From an uncultured Hungatella sp. (GTDB lineage: Bacteria > Bacillota > Clostridia > Lachnospirales > Lachnospiraceae), in NCBI GenBank assembly GCA_949879795.1, contig CATLBR010000019.1, forward strand, positions 1 to 61,484: a DNA stretch of 61,484 nt, read 5' to 3'. Shown one piece after another: positions 8,401 through 16,634 of this stretch (within the stretch, counting starts at the first letter, position 1; every line of letters starts with the position of its first letter). The position numbers and the translations under genes were made by a program. The notes under the pieces were generated by a model. The model saw only the letters and a list, made by a program, of their open reading frames with translations, was not told the origin of the DNA and ran no database searches.

Positions 8401-10028
8401 GTCAGCTGCTCAATGTGGAAAGGGATCGGCTCGTCCGGGTTCACGAAAGTACTGAACCGATCCATGATCTTCCCTCTCTCCACCCGCACAGCCCCGATCT
8501 CAATGATACGGTTGGTGATGGGGCTGAACCCTGTGGTCTCTATATCAAACACCACATAGGGGTCGTCGAAAGACTGATCCCTGCTGTTTTCCACCAGCTG
8601 TTTCAAGTCGTCCACCAGATAGCCCTCCACCCCGTAGATAACTTTAAAATCGTCTTCCTTGTCCACAGCGTGGCTGGCGTCAGGAAATGCCTGAACGCAG
8701 CCGTGGTCCGTGATGGCGATAGCCGGCATTCCCCACTTTTTCGCCCGTTTTATGATGTCTTTCACATCGGACACACCGTCCATATCGCTCATCTTGGTGT
8801 GGCAGTGGAGCTCCACACGCCTCGTCAGACTCTTGTCCGTCCTCTGCCCCGTGAAATCCTCGCACTTTTTCATTCCAAGCACAGAGCCGACAGTCAGTTC
8901 CCCGTCGAATTTGTCGATGGTGGTCATGCCCTTCAGCTTCAAAAACTGCCCTGACACCACCGCTTTGTTGATGTCCTCCAGGGCCTCCTCCTTGGCAAAT
9001 ATCTTTACGGTGATGGTATCCGTAAAATCTGTGATGTCAAAGATGACAATCGTCTTCCCGCTGTTTAAAAGACGGCTGTCAGTGCTGATGATCTTTCCCC
9101 TGACAGTCACCTCTCCCATCTCGCCTCCGATATCCCGGATAGGAATAAAATCCTCTTCAAAGTCCCGCCCGTACAGAACATCCGGATTATCACTTTTTTT
9201 CTGGTAGGAACCGAATTTTCTGCTTCCGCCTCTGGCGAATCTTCCCTTTTGACCAGAACCCCATCCCGGACTGCCCCCGTCGTTTTTAAACGTATCACCC
9301 TGCTTTTGCTTTTTCCCGGTGTCCCCAGATGCTTCCGGTATTCCTCCCGCCCCTGCTTTCTGCGCCTGTGGCTTAATGGAACCGTCTTTGCCTTCCCTGT
9401 GTCCTGACTTTGACTGCCCCGCAGCTTCCTCCAAAATGTCTGCAGCAGCAGGATTCTTCCTGAGCAGCTCCTCGATCTCCTTTTGAACCCGGGCCTCTCT
9501 CTGTTTAAGCAGCAGACTGTCCGACATCTCTATGTACTCGTACTCCACATTCACCGGCAGACCGCATCTCTCATGAAACACTTTCTCCAGGATCCGTTTT
9601 AATTCCCCCGTTTTTTCCCTGAAAATTCCGCTGCTTTCCACCGTCATTCTCAGCACATTGTTCTCGGGAAAACTGCATTTTGCCTTTCTCAGAATATTGT
9701 ACTCTACGATGCTGTAGCCTTTCAGCTCGTGGAGCAGGCTGTCCTTGTAGGCATGAAGAAGTTTCTCCGGGGTGTACTGACCGGACAATGTATACTTCTC
9801 AAAGATCTTAATTGCCAGCTCCTTCCCCGGAAACAGCTGATCGCGGATTCCCCTTTCCAGATCCAGTATTTTCTTTTTATGAATCAGTCTCGGGCTGTTT
9901 ATATAAATGCGTATAGAGCCTCTGTCCTTGGCGGCGGAGACACGCTCCACATCCACCAATTTTAAAAGCTCTTCCATCTCCGATGACATATGCAAATCCG
10001 GAAATACGTCAAAAAATTTTTTCATCAC
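5484..10028 (-). CDS. polC: DNA polymerase III alpha subunit, PolC type
   Basis: A 1514-residue replicative polymerase of low-GC Gram-positive type. Domain order: N-terminal domain (about 1-195), a Gly/Lys/Ser-rich linker (about 200-290), OB fold (about 295-385), PHP domain starting at VELHCHTKMSDMDG (about 405), an inserted DEDDh 3'-5' exonuclease with VVFDIETTGFSP (about 490), then the polymerase core with a zinc-binding cysteine cluster (CPRCHYSD and CPQCG) and the palm motif PDIDLNFSGEYQ. It is longer than the usual roughly 1440 residues mainly because of the linker. It is the last gene of the pyrH-to-polC cluster; ispG lies only 4 bp upstream. No frameshift seen. Confidence 0.97.
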   Translation of the reverse strand: MMKKFFDVFPDLHMSSEMEELLKLVDVERVSAAKDRGSIRIYINSPRLIHKKKILDLERGIRDQLFPGKELAIKIFEKYTLSGQYTPEKLLHAYKDSLLHELKGYSIVEYNILRKAKCSFPENNVLRMTVESSGIFREKTGELKRILEKVFHERCGLPVNVEYEYIEMSDSLLLKQREARVQKEIEELLRKNPAAADILEEAAGQSKSGHREGKDGSIKPQAQKAGAGGIPEASGDTGKKQKQGDTFKNDGGSPGWGSGQKGRFARGGSRKFGSYQKKSDNPDVLYGRDFEEDFIPIRDIGGEMGEVTVRGKIISTDSRLLNSGKTIVIFDITDFTDTITVKIFAKEEALEDINKAVVSGQFLKLKGMTTIDKFDGELTVGSVLGMKKCEDFTGQRTDKSLTRRVELHCHTKMSDMDGVSDVKDIIKRAKKWGMPAIAITDHGCVQAFPDASHAVDKEDDFKVIYGVEGYLVDDLKQLVENSRDQSFDDPYVVFDIETTGFSPITNRIIEIGAVRVERGKIMDRFSTFVNPDEPIPFHIEQLTRISDAMVLDAPKINKVLPEFIKFCEGAALVAHNASFDVSFIAHNAAAQGIDFDPTVLDTVSLARVLLPQLNRYKLDVVAKALNISLENHHRAVDDAEATAEIFVEFLKMLKQRSIKSLDELNRLGQLDVEGIKKLPSYHVIILAKNDVGRTNLYRLVSWSHIDYFHRTPRIPKSLLDKYREGLIIGSACEAGELFQAVVRGVPDTELGRIVNFYDYLEIQPLGNNRFMLRDEKSTVNSEEDLKDLNRRIVHLGEQFNKPVCATCDVHFLNPEDEVYRRIIMAGKGFKDSDDQAPLYLRTTEEMLEEFGYLGADKAEEVVITNTRKIADQCERIAPVRPDKCPPVIDNSDGTLRDICYNRAHELYGDNLPEIVVERLERELNSIISNGFAVMYIIAQKLVWKSNEDGYLVGSRGSVGSSLVATMSGITEVNPLSPHYYCPRCHYSDFDSEDVKKFAGMSGCDMPDKECPQCGTLMKKDGHDIPFETFLGFKGDKEPDIDLNFSGEYQSHAHDYTEVIFGKGQTFRAGTIGTLADKTAYGFVKNYYEERGDRKRNCEINRIVQGCVGVRRTTGQHPGGIVVLPVGEEIYSFTPVQRPANDMTTTTVTTHFDYHSIDHNLLKLDILGHDDPTMIRMLQDLTGLDPVKDIPLDSKEVMSLFQNTSALGITPDDIGGCPLGALGVPEFGTDFAMQMLLDAKPKYFSDLVRIAGLAHGTDVWLGNAKDLILSGQATIQTAICCRDDIMVYLIQKGMEEGLSFTIMESVRKGKGLKPDWIEAMLAHDVPQWYIDSCLKIKYMFPKAHAAAYVMMAWRIAYCKVFHPLAYYAAFFSIRAGAFSYELMCQGRDKLEYYLADYKKRADSLSKKEQDTLRDMRVVQEMYARGFDFEPIDIYTARAREFQIVGNKLMPSLASIDGMGDKAADGVVDAVKDGVFLSREDFRNRTKVSKTICDLMAELGLLGDLPESNQLSLFDF

Positions 10029-10032
10029 ACTG

Positions 10033-11100
10033 TCACTCCTGCTCTGTCCGCAGCTTCACCAGTTCCTCTCTCAGTGCCTGCAGAAGCTGAGTCTCGGGAA
10101 GTTTTCTCACCACTTCCCCTCTTCTTATAAGAAGTCCCTCTCCAATGCCTCCTGCAATGCCTAAATCCGCCTCCCTGGCCTCTCCCGGACCGTTGACCAC
10201 ACAGCCCATGACTGCCACCTTTACATCCAGGTCGTCGAACTCCGCGGCCATATTCTCCACCTGACCGGCCAGACCAATGAGGTCGATCTGAGTCCGCCCG
10301 CAGGTGGGGCAGGACACTACAGACACACCGCCTTTTCTAAGCCCCAGAGTCTTCAGAATCAGTTTTGCCGACTTTACCTCTTCTACAGGAGCCCCTGTGA
10401 GAGATACACGGATCGTATCGCCGATGCCCTGATTTAAGATGATCCCAAGGCCGATAGCCGACTTGATATTCCCGGCGGTGAGAGTCCCCGCCTCAGTAAT
10501 CCCCACATGGAGGGGGTAGTCCGTCCGGGAGGCGATCAGCTCGTGGGCTTTGACACACATAAGGACATCCGACGATTTGATGCTGATAACCAGATTGTCG
10601 CAGCCCATCTCCTCGATCAGTTTCACTTTGTCAAGAGCGCTCTCCACCAGCCCTTCCGCGGTTACACCGCGGTACTTCTCTATAAGGTTTTTCTCCAGCG
10701 AACCGCTGTTTACTCCCACCCGGATGGGAATGTGAAGCTCTTTGGCCTTGTCTGCCACCGCCTTTACCCGCAGAGGAGAACCGATGTTTCCCGGATTGAT
10801 CCGTATCTTGTCCGCCCCGTATTCCATAGCCGCGATGGCCAGACGATAGTCAAAATGGATATCGGCCACAAGGGGGATGTGAATCTGTCTCTTAATCTCA
10901 GCCAGGCTTTCGGCCGCCTTCATGGTTGGCACGGCCACCCGGATAATCTCACAACCTGCCTTCTCCAGCTCCAGTATCTGGGACACCGTTCCCCGGACAT
11001 CTTCCGTCTTTGTATTGCACATGGATTGAATGAGAACAGGGTTGCCTCCACCGATGACCCTGTCCCCTATCTTCACAATCTTTGTCTCTTTTCTGCTCAT
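10033..11100 (-). CDS. ispG: 4-hydroxy-3-methylbut-2-enyl diphosphate synthase (flavodoxin type)
   Basis: A 355-residue iron-sulfur enzyme of the MEP isoprenoid pathway that reduces MEcPP to HMBPP. It has the N-terminal TIM-barrel signature (VLIQSMCNTKTEDV near residue 20) and the [4Fe-4S] cysteines in SCPTCGRTQ (about 264-267) and MGCVVNGPGEA (about 300), with the conserved Glu following. The length fits the bacterial short form. It lies between rseP and polC, the standard order in Clostridia. With dxr in the same cluster it places two MEP steps beside uppS, which consumes the product. Confidence 0.96.
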   Translation of the reverse strand: MSRKETKIVKIGDRVIGGGNPVLIQSMCNTKTEDVRGTVSQILELEKAGCEIIRVAVPTMKAAESLAEIKRQIHIPLVADIHFDYRLAIAAMEYGADKIRINPGNIGSPLRVKAVADKAKELHIPIRVGVNSGSLEKNLIEKYRGVTAEGLVESALDKVKLIEEMGCDNLVISIKSSDVLMCVKAHELIASRTDYPLHVGITEAGTLTAGNIKSAIGLGIILNQGIGDTIRVSLTGAPVEEVKSAKLILKTLGLRKGGVSVVSCPTCGRTQIDLIGLAGQVENMAAEFDDLDVKVAVMGCVVNGPGEAREADLGIAGGIGEGLLIRRGEVVRKLPETQLLQALREELVKLRTEQE

Positions 11101-11169
11101 CTTACTCCCCCGCCTTTTCGATTTTTGTGGCAGGCATACGCACCTGCTCTCTGCCGGCCCAGTCAGCTG

Positions 11170-12228
11170 TTATTTTTTGAAAAACAATGTGGCGATATCG
11201 TTAAACAGTACAAACACCATCAGGCACATGAGAAGCACCATACCTGCCATGTGGACCATTCCTTCTTTCTCCTTGTCGATGGGTTTTCCTCTTACAGCCT
11301 CCACCACAAGAAATACCAGGCGTCCGCCGTCCAGAGCAGGAACGGGAAGAAGGTTCATAACCCCTAAGTTGGCGCTTAATAGTACGCATAGATTGACCAG
11401 GTTCAGAACCACCATCTCCACGCCGTACTGCCGGTTCTCCTCCACCGTCTCGTCAATGATGCTGACCATGCGCACCGGACCGGCTATGTCATCGGCTCCC
11501 ACCTGTCCCTGAAACATCATCATGATGCTGTACACAGCTGTCTTCACCCAATACACCACCTCATACGCCCCATATTTTATAGTGTCAACAATACCTGTCA
11601 CCTCTTCACGGTAAGCATTTCCCTGAATCCCCAGCATGTAAGTGCCATACTCCTGGGCATATCTGGGAACCAGCCGGGCCGTCAGAGTCTGGACGGTTCC
11701 GTCCTCCATGGTCCTCTTGTACTCCACATCCACAGGGTCAGAAGGGTGCAGCATCATGTACATGGTAATGTCCCTGTACACAACCACCGGCTCCCTGCCC
11801 ATGCGGGTGATCAGGTCTCCCGCCTGAAGTCCCTGCTCTTTAGCGGGAAGGCCGTCGATGACTCCCAGCAGTCTTGGAGAATCGTGTCCCACTGCACGGA
11901 TGATCACCAGTGCAAGAAAAAAGGCCAGTATAAAGTTAAACACCGGGCCGGCGGCGATGACCGCAATCCTGGCCCACACTGGTTTGTTGTTGAAGGCCCT
12001 GGGATCCGGATCATTTTCATCTTCTCCCATCATCATACAGGAACCTCCAAAGGGAAAAATCTTGAAAGAATATCTGGTCTCCCCTTTCTGAAAGCTCACC
12101 AGCCTGGGCCCCATACCTATGGAGAACTCCAGAACTCCGATACCGCACTTTTTAGCCACAATAAAATGTCCGAACTCATGAATGAGAATGATCATCCCAA
12201 ACACGAGAATTGCCACAAGGATGCTCAT
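11170..12228 (-). CDS. rseP: RIP metalloprotease RseP (site-2 protease)
   Basis: A 352-residue membrane zinc protease. It has the zinc motif HEFGH at residues 17-21 in the first helix, a single PDZ domain in the middle (GVIDGLPAKEQGLQAGDLI), and the second active-site motif NLLPVPALDGGR near residue 295, whose Asp is a zinc ligand. I place the start at the ATG at 12228 (MSILVAIL), preceded by AAAGGA; an in-frame upstream ATG would add 13 unsupported residues. It cleaves membrane-embedded anti-sigma factors or signal-peptide remnants; the substrate here is unknown. Confidence 0.93.
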   Translation of the reverse strand: MSILVAILVFGMIILIHEFGHFIVAKKCGIGVLEFSIGMGPRLVSFQKGETRYSFKIFPFGGSCMMMGEDENDPDPRAFNNKPVWARIAVIAAGPVFNFILAFFLALVIIRAVGHDSPRLLGVIDGLPAKEQGLQAGDLITRMGREPVVVYRDITMYMMLHPSDPVDVEYKRTMEDGTVQTLTARLVPRYAQEYGTYMLGIQGNAYREEVTGIVDTIKYGAYEVVYWVKTAVYSIMMMFQGQVGADDIAGPVRMVSIIDETVEENRQYGVEMVVLNLVNLCVLLSANLGVMNLLPVPALDGGRLVFLVVEAVRGKPIDKEKEGMVHMAGMVLLMCLMVFVLFNDIATLFFKK

Positions 12229-12286
12229 GCCATAGTCCTTTCTCTCATAAAAATTCTGCAGCGGCATTTATGTGCTGACCAACAAG

Positions 12287-13486
12287 TTATCTGCCGCTTT
12301 TAAGCAATTCATAGGTCTCCCTCTCCGCCTCAAGAATCTGATCTACCGTGGGGTTCTCCGTCACCCGATGGCTTCTCATAGCCTTCTCGATCATCTCGGC
12401 AATACCCAGATACGGGATTCTGCGGTTCAAAAATTCGTTCACTGCGTACTCATTGGCTGCGTTGAACACTACCGGCAGAGAGCCGCCTCTTTTCCCCGCC
12501 TCACAGGCAAGAGCGAGGCCGCGGAAGGTATCAAAATCCGGTTTTTCAAAAGAAATCTGTCCCAGAGACCAGAAATCCAGCCTCCCTCCAGGAAGAAATC
12601 TCCGTTCAGGATAGTATAAAGCGTACTGGATAGGCAGCTTCATATCCGGCGTACCCATCTGAGCCATAACTGCACCGTCCTCAAATTCCACCATTGAGTG
12701 GATCACACTTTTAGGCTGGATCACAACCTGGATCTGATCCATCTCCACACCGAACAGCCACCGGGCCTCCATCACCTCCAGCCCTTTGTTCACCATGGTG
12801 GACGAGTCGACGGTGATCTTCTTTCCCATGGACCAGTTAGGATGCTTCAGGGCATCCTCCACCTGGACGTCCTTTAATTCCTCTGGCTTCCTTCCCCGAA
12901 ACGGCCCTCCGGAAGCAGTCAGAAGGAGCTTGTGGATCTGATGTCTATTCTCCCCGTTCAGACACTGGAAGATGGCACTGTGCTCGCTGTCCACCGGGAG
13001 AATTCTGACGCCTTTCTCCTCCGCCAGAGGCATGATGATGTGCCCTGCCGTCACTAGGGTCTCCTTGTTGGCCAGAGCGATGTCCTTTCCCGCCTCCATA
13101 GCCGCGATAGTCGGCCTGATTCCGATCATGCCCACCACCGCCGTCACCACAATGCCGGCTTTTTTCTCACAGGCCGCCTCCAGAAGTCCCTCCATGCCCG
13201 AAACCACCTTTACTGGCAGATCCGCAACCGCCACCTTTAACTGTCGTGCCTTCTCCACATCCCACACACAGGCCAGGGAAGGCTTAAACTCCCGTATCTG
13301 TTTCTCCAGAAGCTCTATGTTGCTCCCGGCGGCCAAAGCTGTCACCTGAATATCCCCGTTGTTTCTAATCACCTCCAGAGTCTGGGTCCCTATAGAGCCT
13401 GTTGAACCCAAAATGGAAACTTTGCCGCAGGGAACATGGCAGTCTCCGCCTGTCTCCGCCTCATAAGCGACAGATTGTTCTCTCAT
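12287..13486 (-). CDS. dxr: 1-deoxy-D-xylulose-5-phosphate reductoisomerase
   Basis: A 399-residue NADPH-dependent first committed enzyme of the MEP pathway. The nucleotide-binding motif GSTGSIG is at residues 27-33, the substrate loop TASGGPFRG follows later, and HPNWSMGKKITVDSSTMVNKG carries metal and substrate ligands. It has about 20 extra residues before the usual N-terminus, but the ATG used is preceded by an ideal AGGAGGT, so the extension is probably real. It lies between cdsA and rseP. Confidence 0.96.
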   Translation of the reverse strand: MREQSVAYEAETGGDCHVPCGKVSILGSTGSIGTQTLEVIRNNGDIQVTALAAGSNIELLEKQIREFKPSLACVWDVEKARQLKVAVADLPVKVVSGMEGLLEAACEKKAGIVVTAVVGMIGIRPTIAAMEAGKDIALANKETLVTAGHIIMPLAEEKGVRILPVDSEHSAIFQCLNGENRHQIHKLLLTASGGPFRGRKPEELKDVQVEDALKHPNWSMGKKITVDSSTMVNKGLEVMEARWLFGVEMDQIQVVIQPKSVIHSMVEFEDGAVMAQMGTPDMKLPIQYALYYPERRFLPGGRLDFWSLGQISFEKPDFDTFRGLALACEAGKRGGSLPVVFNAANEYAVNEFLNRRIPYLGIAEMIEKAMRSHRVTENPTVDQILEAERETYELLKSGR

Positions 13487-13565
13487 AAACGTACCTCCTG
13501 ATCTTCTCCGGCATACCCCGTATTCTGCCAGCCATTATAGAAATGCTCCTTATTATAAAAGGGTA

Positions 13566-14366
13566 TCATCGCACCAGGGTGATCACCAGATAAATAGCAG
13601 GAGCCGTGAAGATCATGCTGTCAAACCGGTCCAGTATCCCGCCGTGTCCCGGAATGAGATGCCCGTAGTCCTTCACCTGGTGGTTCCTCTTGATGGCTGA
13701 TGCCGCCAGATCTCCCACCTGAGAGATCACCGCCGCCACGCCGCAGGCCAGGGCGCATGCCAGGCAGGGATTGTCAAGTTCTATCATATGGTGGCCTAGA
13801 ACCGCCGCGTATACGTATCCCAAAACAGCCGATCCCGCGACGCCGCCTATAGCCCCCTCAATGGTCTTCTTGGGGCTGAGCACCGGTGTCATCTTGTGCT
13901 TCCCAAACAATTTTCCTGCACAGTAAGCACAGGTATCGCAGCCCCAGGAGCTAAAAAAGACCAGCCATACCAGATATTTCCCTGCCGGCATCTGTCTTAC
14001 CTGATAGAGATAGGACAGCATGATCCCCACATAAAACACTCCAAAAAACGCCGCAGTGATCTCCTCGGTTTTGTACTTTGGAAATGTAAACACATAAAAG
14101 CTCATCAGGCACATCAGTGTCCCTATAGCCAGAAGAGTCACATAGCGATGGCCGTCAAACCAGATCAGCCCGTAATAGAACGCACAGGCCAGATAGCCGA
14201 TAACCGCAAGGGGCTGTCTCTCAATCTTAAGTACCCGATACAGTTCAAACAGACCGATCATGGAGATTGCCCCGTTGACTGTAAACAGGATGCTTCCTCC
14301 CGCCCCCACTATCAAAACCGCCAGGATTACCAGAATAATTCCACTGATCAACCGGGTCGTAAACAT
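13566..14366 (-). CDS. cdsA: Phosphatidate cytidylyltransferase
   Basis: A 266-residue polytopic membrane enzyme that makes CDP-diacylglycerol from phosphatidate and CTP. The family signature is at the C-terminus: SAIKRNHQVKDYG followed by IPGHGGILDRFDS, with the conserved Asp residues that bind metal. About seven or eight hydrophobic segments can be seen. It starts 12 bp downstream of uppS and precedes dxr, as in most Firmicutes. Confidence 0.95.
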   Translation of the reverse strand: MFTTRLISGIILVILAVLIVGAGGSILFTVNGAISMIGLFELYRVLKIERQPLAVIGYLACAFYYGLIWFDGHRYVTLLAIGTLMCLMSFYVFTFPKYKTEEITAAFFGVFYVGIMLSYLYQVRQMPAGKYLVWLVFFSSWGCDTCAYCAGKLFGKHKMTPVLSPKKTIEGAIGGVAGSAVLGYVYAAVLGHHMIELDNPCLACALACGVAAVISQVGDLAASAIKRNHQVKDYGHLIPGHGGILDRFDSMIFTAPAIYLVITLVR

Positions 14367-14378
14367 AAGATACCCCCC

Positions 14379-15101
14379 TTACGCCTTTATTCTGCCGCCA
14401 AACCTGCGCTCTCTGCTATTATACGCAATGATGGCTTTTTCTAATTCTTCCTGATCAAAATCAGGCCACAAACATTCAGTTATATAAAACTCCGAATATG
14501 CCAGCTGCCACAGAAGATAGTTGGACAGTCTCAGTTCCCCGCTGGTGCGGATCATCAGATCTGGATCCGGAATATCTGCCGTATCCAGACAGGAGGCAAA
14601 TTCTGCCTCATCCATGGACGCGGGATCTTTTCCCGAACTTTGATAGTCCCGGATCAGCTTTCTGGCGGCCCGGACAATCTCATCTCTGCCGCCGTAGTTT
14701 ATGGCAATGACGAAGGTCATCCCTGTATTGTCTCTGGTCCCCTCCACCAAATCGTCGATCCCTTTGATAATATCCGGGGCAAACCGGCTTTTCTCTCCTA
14801 TCATCTTCACACGTACATTGTTGGCAGATGCGATCTTTAAGAGCCGGACCATGTAATAGCGGAACAGCTGCATGAGAGCACCCACCTCCTCTTGGGAGCG
14901 TTTCCAGTTCTCTGTGGAAAAACCGTAGACAGTAAAATATTTCAACCCTACATCCGAAGCCACCCTAACCATCTTCTCCAGGGTCTCACACCCCGCCTTG
15001 TGGCCCATGGCCCTGGGAATACCTCTCTTTTTCGCCCAGCGTCCGTTGCCGTCCAGGATCACCGCCACATGCTCCGGTATTACCATATTGTCTAAATTCA
15101 T
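14379..15101 (-). CDS. uppS: Isoprenyl transferase (undecaprenyl diphosphate synthase)
   Basis: A 240-residue cis-prenyltransferase making the lipid carrier for cell-wall synthesis. Catalytic Asp17 lies in ILDGNGRWAKKRG; also present are YGFSTENWKR, and RTSGELRLSNYLLWQLAYSE near residue 195. The start at 15101 (MNLDNMV) has AGGAGG seven bases upstream and is preferred over an ATG 21 bp upstream. It lies beyond a terminator that follows frr, so it depends on read-through or on a promoter I could not define. Confidence 0.96.
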   Translation of the reverse strand: MNLDNMVIPEHVAVILDGNGRWAKKRGIPRAMGHKAGCETLEKMVRVASDVGLKYFTVYGFSTENWKRSQEEVGALMQLFRYYMVRLLKIASANNVRVKMIGEKSRFAPDIIKGIDDLVEGTRDNTGMTFVIAINYGGRDEIVRAARKLIRDYQSSGKDPASMDEAEFASCLDTADIPDPDLMIRTSGELRLSNYLLWQLAYSEFYITECLWPDFDQEELEKAIIAYNSRERRFGGRIKA

Positions 15102-15175
15102 CTGGCACCTCCTAACACACATAAGGGGCAGGTATCTGTATCGCCCCGCCCCCTGTTGTATTTGCCATGTATACC

Positions 15176-15217
15176 AAAAATCCGCCGCGCCAAAGGCGTG
15201 CTTTGCACAGCGGCGGA
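15176..15217 (-). terminator. Intrinsic terminator after frr
   Basis: An 8-bp GC-rich stem (15181-15188 with 15210-15217) is followed on the minus strand by TTTTT. It separates pyrH-frr from uppS and downstream genes. A second GGGGC/GCCCC inverted repeat lies at about 15125-15150. Confidence 0.75.
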
Positions 15218-15223
15218 TTCCGG

Positions 15224-15778
15224 TTATACTGTAAGAATCTCTTTTGTCTTGGCCTCCACAGCCTTGTCCACCTTCTCAGTCATCTTGTCGGTCATCTTCT
15301 GAATCTTGTTGTTGGCCAGCTCCAGATCATCCTCGGACATCTCACCGGTCTTCTCCATCTTCTTGAAAGTGTCGTTGGCATCACGGCGGATGTTGCGCAT
15401 GGCAACCTTTGCCGCCTCACCTTTCTTCTTCACATCTTTAGCCAGCTGCTTTCTTCTCTCCTCAGTCAGTTCCGGGAACACCAGACGAATCACCGTCCCG
15501 TCGTTGGTGGGATTGATGCCCAGGTCGGAAGTGAGAATCGCCTTCTCAATAACTTTGAGAAGATTCTTCTCCCACGGCTGGATCACGATCATACGGGCCT
15601 CTGGCACAGAGATGTTGCCTACCTGCTGAAGCGGAGTAGGCGTGCCATAGTAATCCACTTTGATCCTGTCCAGGACATGGGGATTGGCCCTCCCCGCCCG
15701 GATGGTTCCGTATTCGCCCTGGAGCACATCCAGAGTCTTGTTCATCTTGTCTTCATAAGTCTTCAATAACTCCTGCAT
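15224..15778 (-). CDS. frr: Ribosome recycling factor
   Basis: A 184-residue protein of standard RRF length that splits post-termination ribosomes with EF-G. Conserved features include VDYYGTPTPLQQVGNISVPEAR near residue 45 and RRDANDTFKKMEK in the C-terminal three-helix bundle. It lies 16 bp downstream of pyrH and is followed by an intrinsic terminator, so pyrH-frr can be a two-gene transcript. Confidence 0.97.
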   Translation of the reverse strand: MQELLKTYEDKMNKTLDVLQGEYGTIRAGRANPHVLDRIKVDYYGTPTPLQQVGNISVPEARMIVIQPWEKNLLKVIEKAILTSDLGINPTNDGTVIRLVFPELTEERRKQLAKDVKKKGEAAKVAMRNIRRDANDTFKKMEKTGEMSEDDLELANNKIQKMTDKMTEKVDKAVEAKTKEILTV

Positions 15779-15794
15779 ATTCTTCTCCTTCTCC

Positions 15795-16496
15795 TTATAC
15801 GGTCACTATCGTACCGTTTATCTTTCCCAACATGGCCTGGGCAATGCTGTCAGGCGCATTCAAATCAAACACCGCCATGGGTATATTGTGCTCCATACAC
15901 ATGATGGACGCCGTCAGATCCACCACAGCCAGCTTCTTCTCAATCACCTCTTCGATACTGATGGTCTCATACTTTCGGGCCTTCGGGTTCACCGCAGGAT
16001 CACTGTCGTAAACCCCGTCGATGGACTTGGCCAGGAGAATCACATCCGCCTCCATCTCCACAGCCCTCAGAGTGATGCCTGTGTCCGTGGAAAAATAGGG
16101 ATGTCCTGTCCCGCCTGCGAAAAACACCACCTTCCCCTGCCCGAAATACTCGTTGGCCAGATCTTTGGAAAACAGCTTTGTCATGGAGCCGCAGGCAAAG
16201 GGGGTCAGAATCTCCGTCTTCATCCCCGCGCTGCGGAAGATCTCAGACACATAGATACAGTTCATCACTGTGGCCAGCATGCCGATCTGGTCTGCCTTGG
16301 TCCGATCGATAGCCGTACTGGTACGTCCCCGCCAGAAGTTGCCTCCCCCGATGACGATCCCCACTTCCACTCCCCCGTCAACGGATATCTTAACCTGCCG
16401 GGCCACCTCCTTTACAGTCTCCTCGTCAAATCCTGTTTTTTTCGGACCCGCAAGCGCTTCGCCGCTTAATTTTAACAATACACGATTCCACTTCAT
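15795..16496 (-). CDS. pyrH: UMP kinase
   Basis: A 233-residue amino acid kinase-fold enzyme phosphorylating UMP to UDP. It starts with VLLKLSGEAL, has GGGNFWRGR near residue 50 and FFAGGTGHPYFSTDT near residue 125, all diagnostic of bacterial PyrH. It is the first gene of the cluster; a promoter candidate is at 16566-16594. rpsB and tsf, often upstream, are not in this window. Confidence 0.97.
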   Translation of the reverse strand: MKWNRVLLKLSGEALAGPKKTGFDEETVKEVARQVKISVDGGVEVGIVIGGGNFWRGRTSTAIDRTKADQIGMLATVMNCIYVSEIFRSAGMKTEILTPFACGSMTKLFSKDLANEYFGQGKVVFFAGGTGHPYFSTDTGITLRAVEMEADVILLAKSIDGVYDSDPAVNPKARKYETISIEEVIEKKLAVVDLTASIMCMEHNIPMAVFDLNAPDSIAQAMLGKINGTIVTV

Positions 16497-16565
16497 GGTC
16501 TACGGTCTCCTTTTTGCCGCTTTTGTCGGGAAATGTCAAATGTTTCCCTTATGTCGTTTCCTACA

Positions 16566-16594
16566 AGTATATCACAAATCACAGTCCTTGGAAA
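16566..16594 (-). promoter_or_regulatory. Candidate promoter of pyrH-frr
   Basis: The minus strand reads TTTCCA (16589-16594), a 17-bp spacer, then TATACT (16566-16571) with a TGn extension (TGATATACT). It is about 70 bp upstream of the pyrH start. Confidence 0.55.
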
Positions 16595-16634
16595 GAGTCT
16601 TTTTCGGCGTTTATGACAAGCGGACTCATACAGA

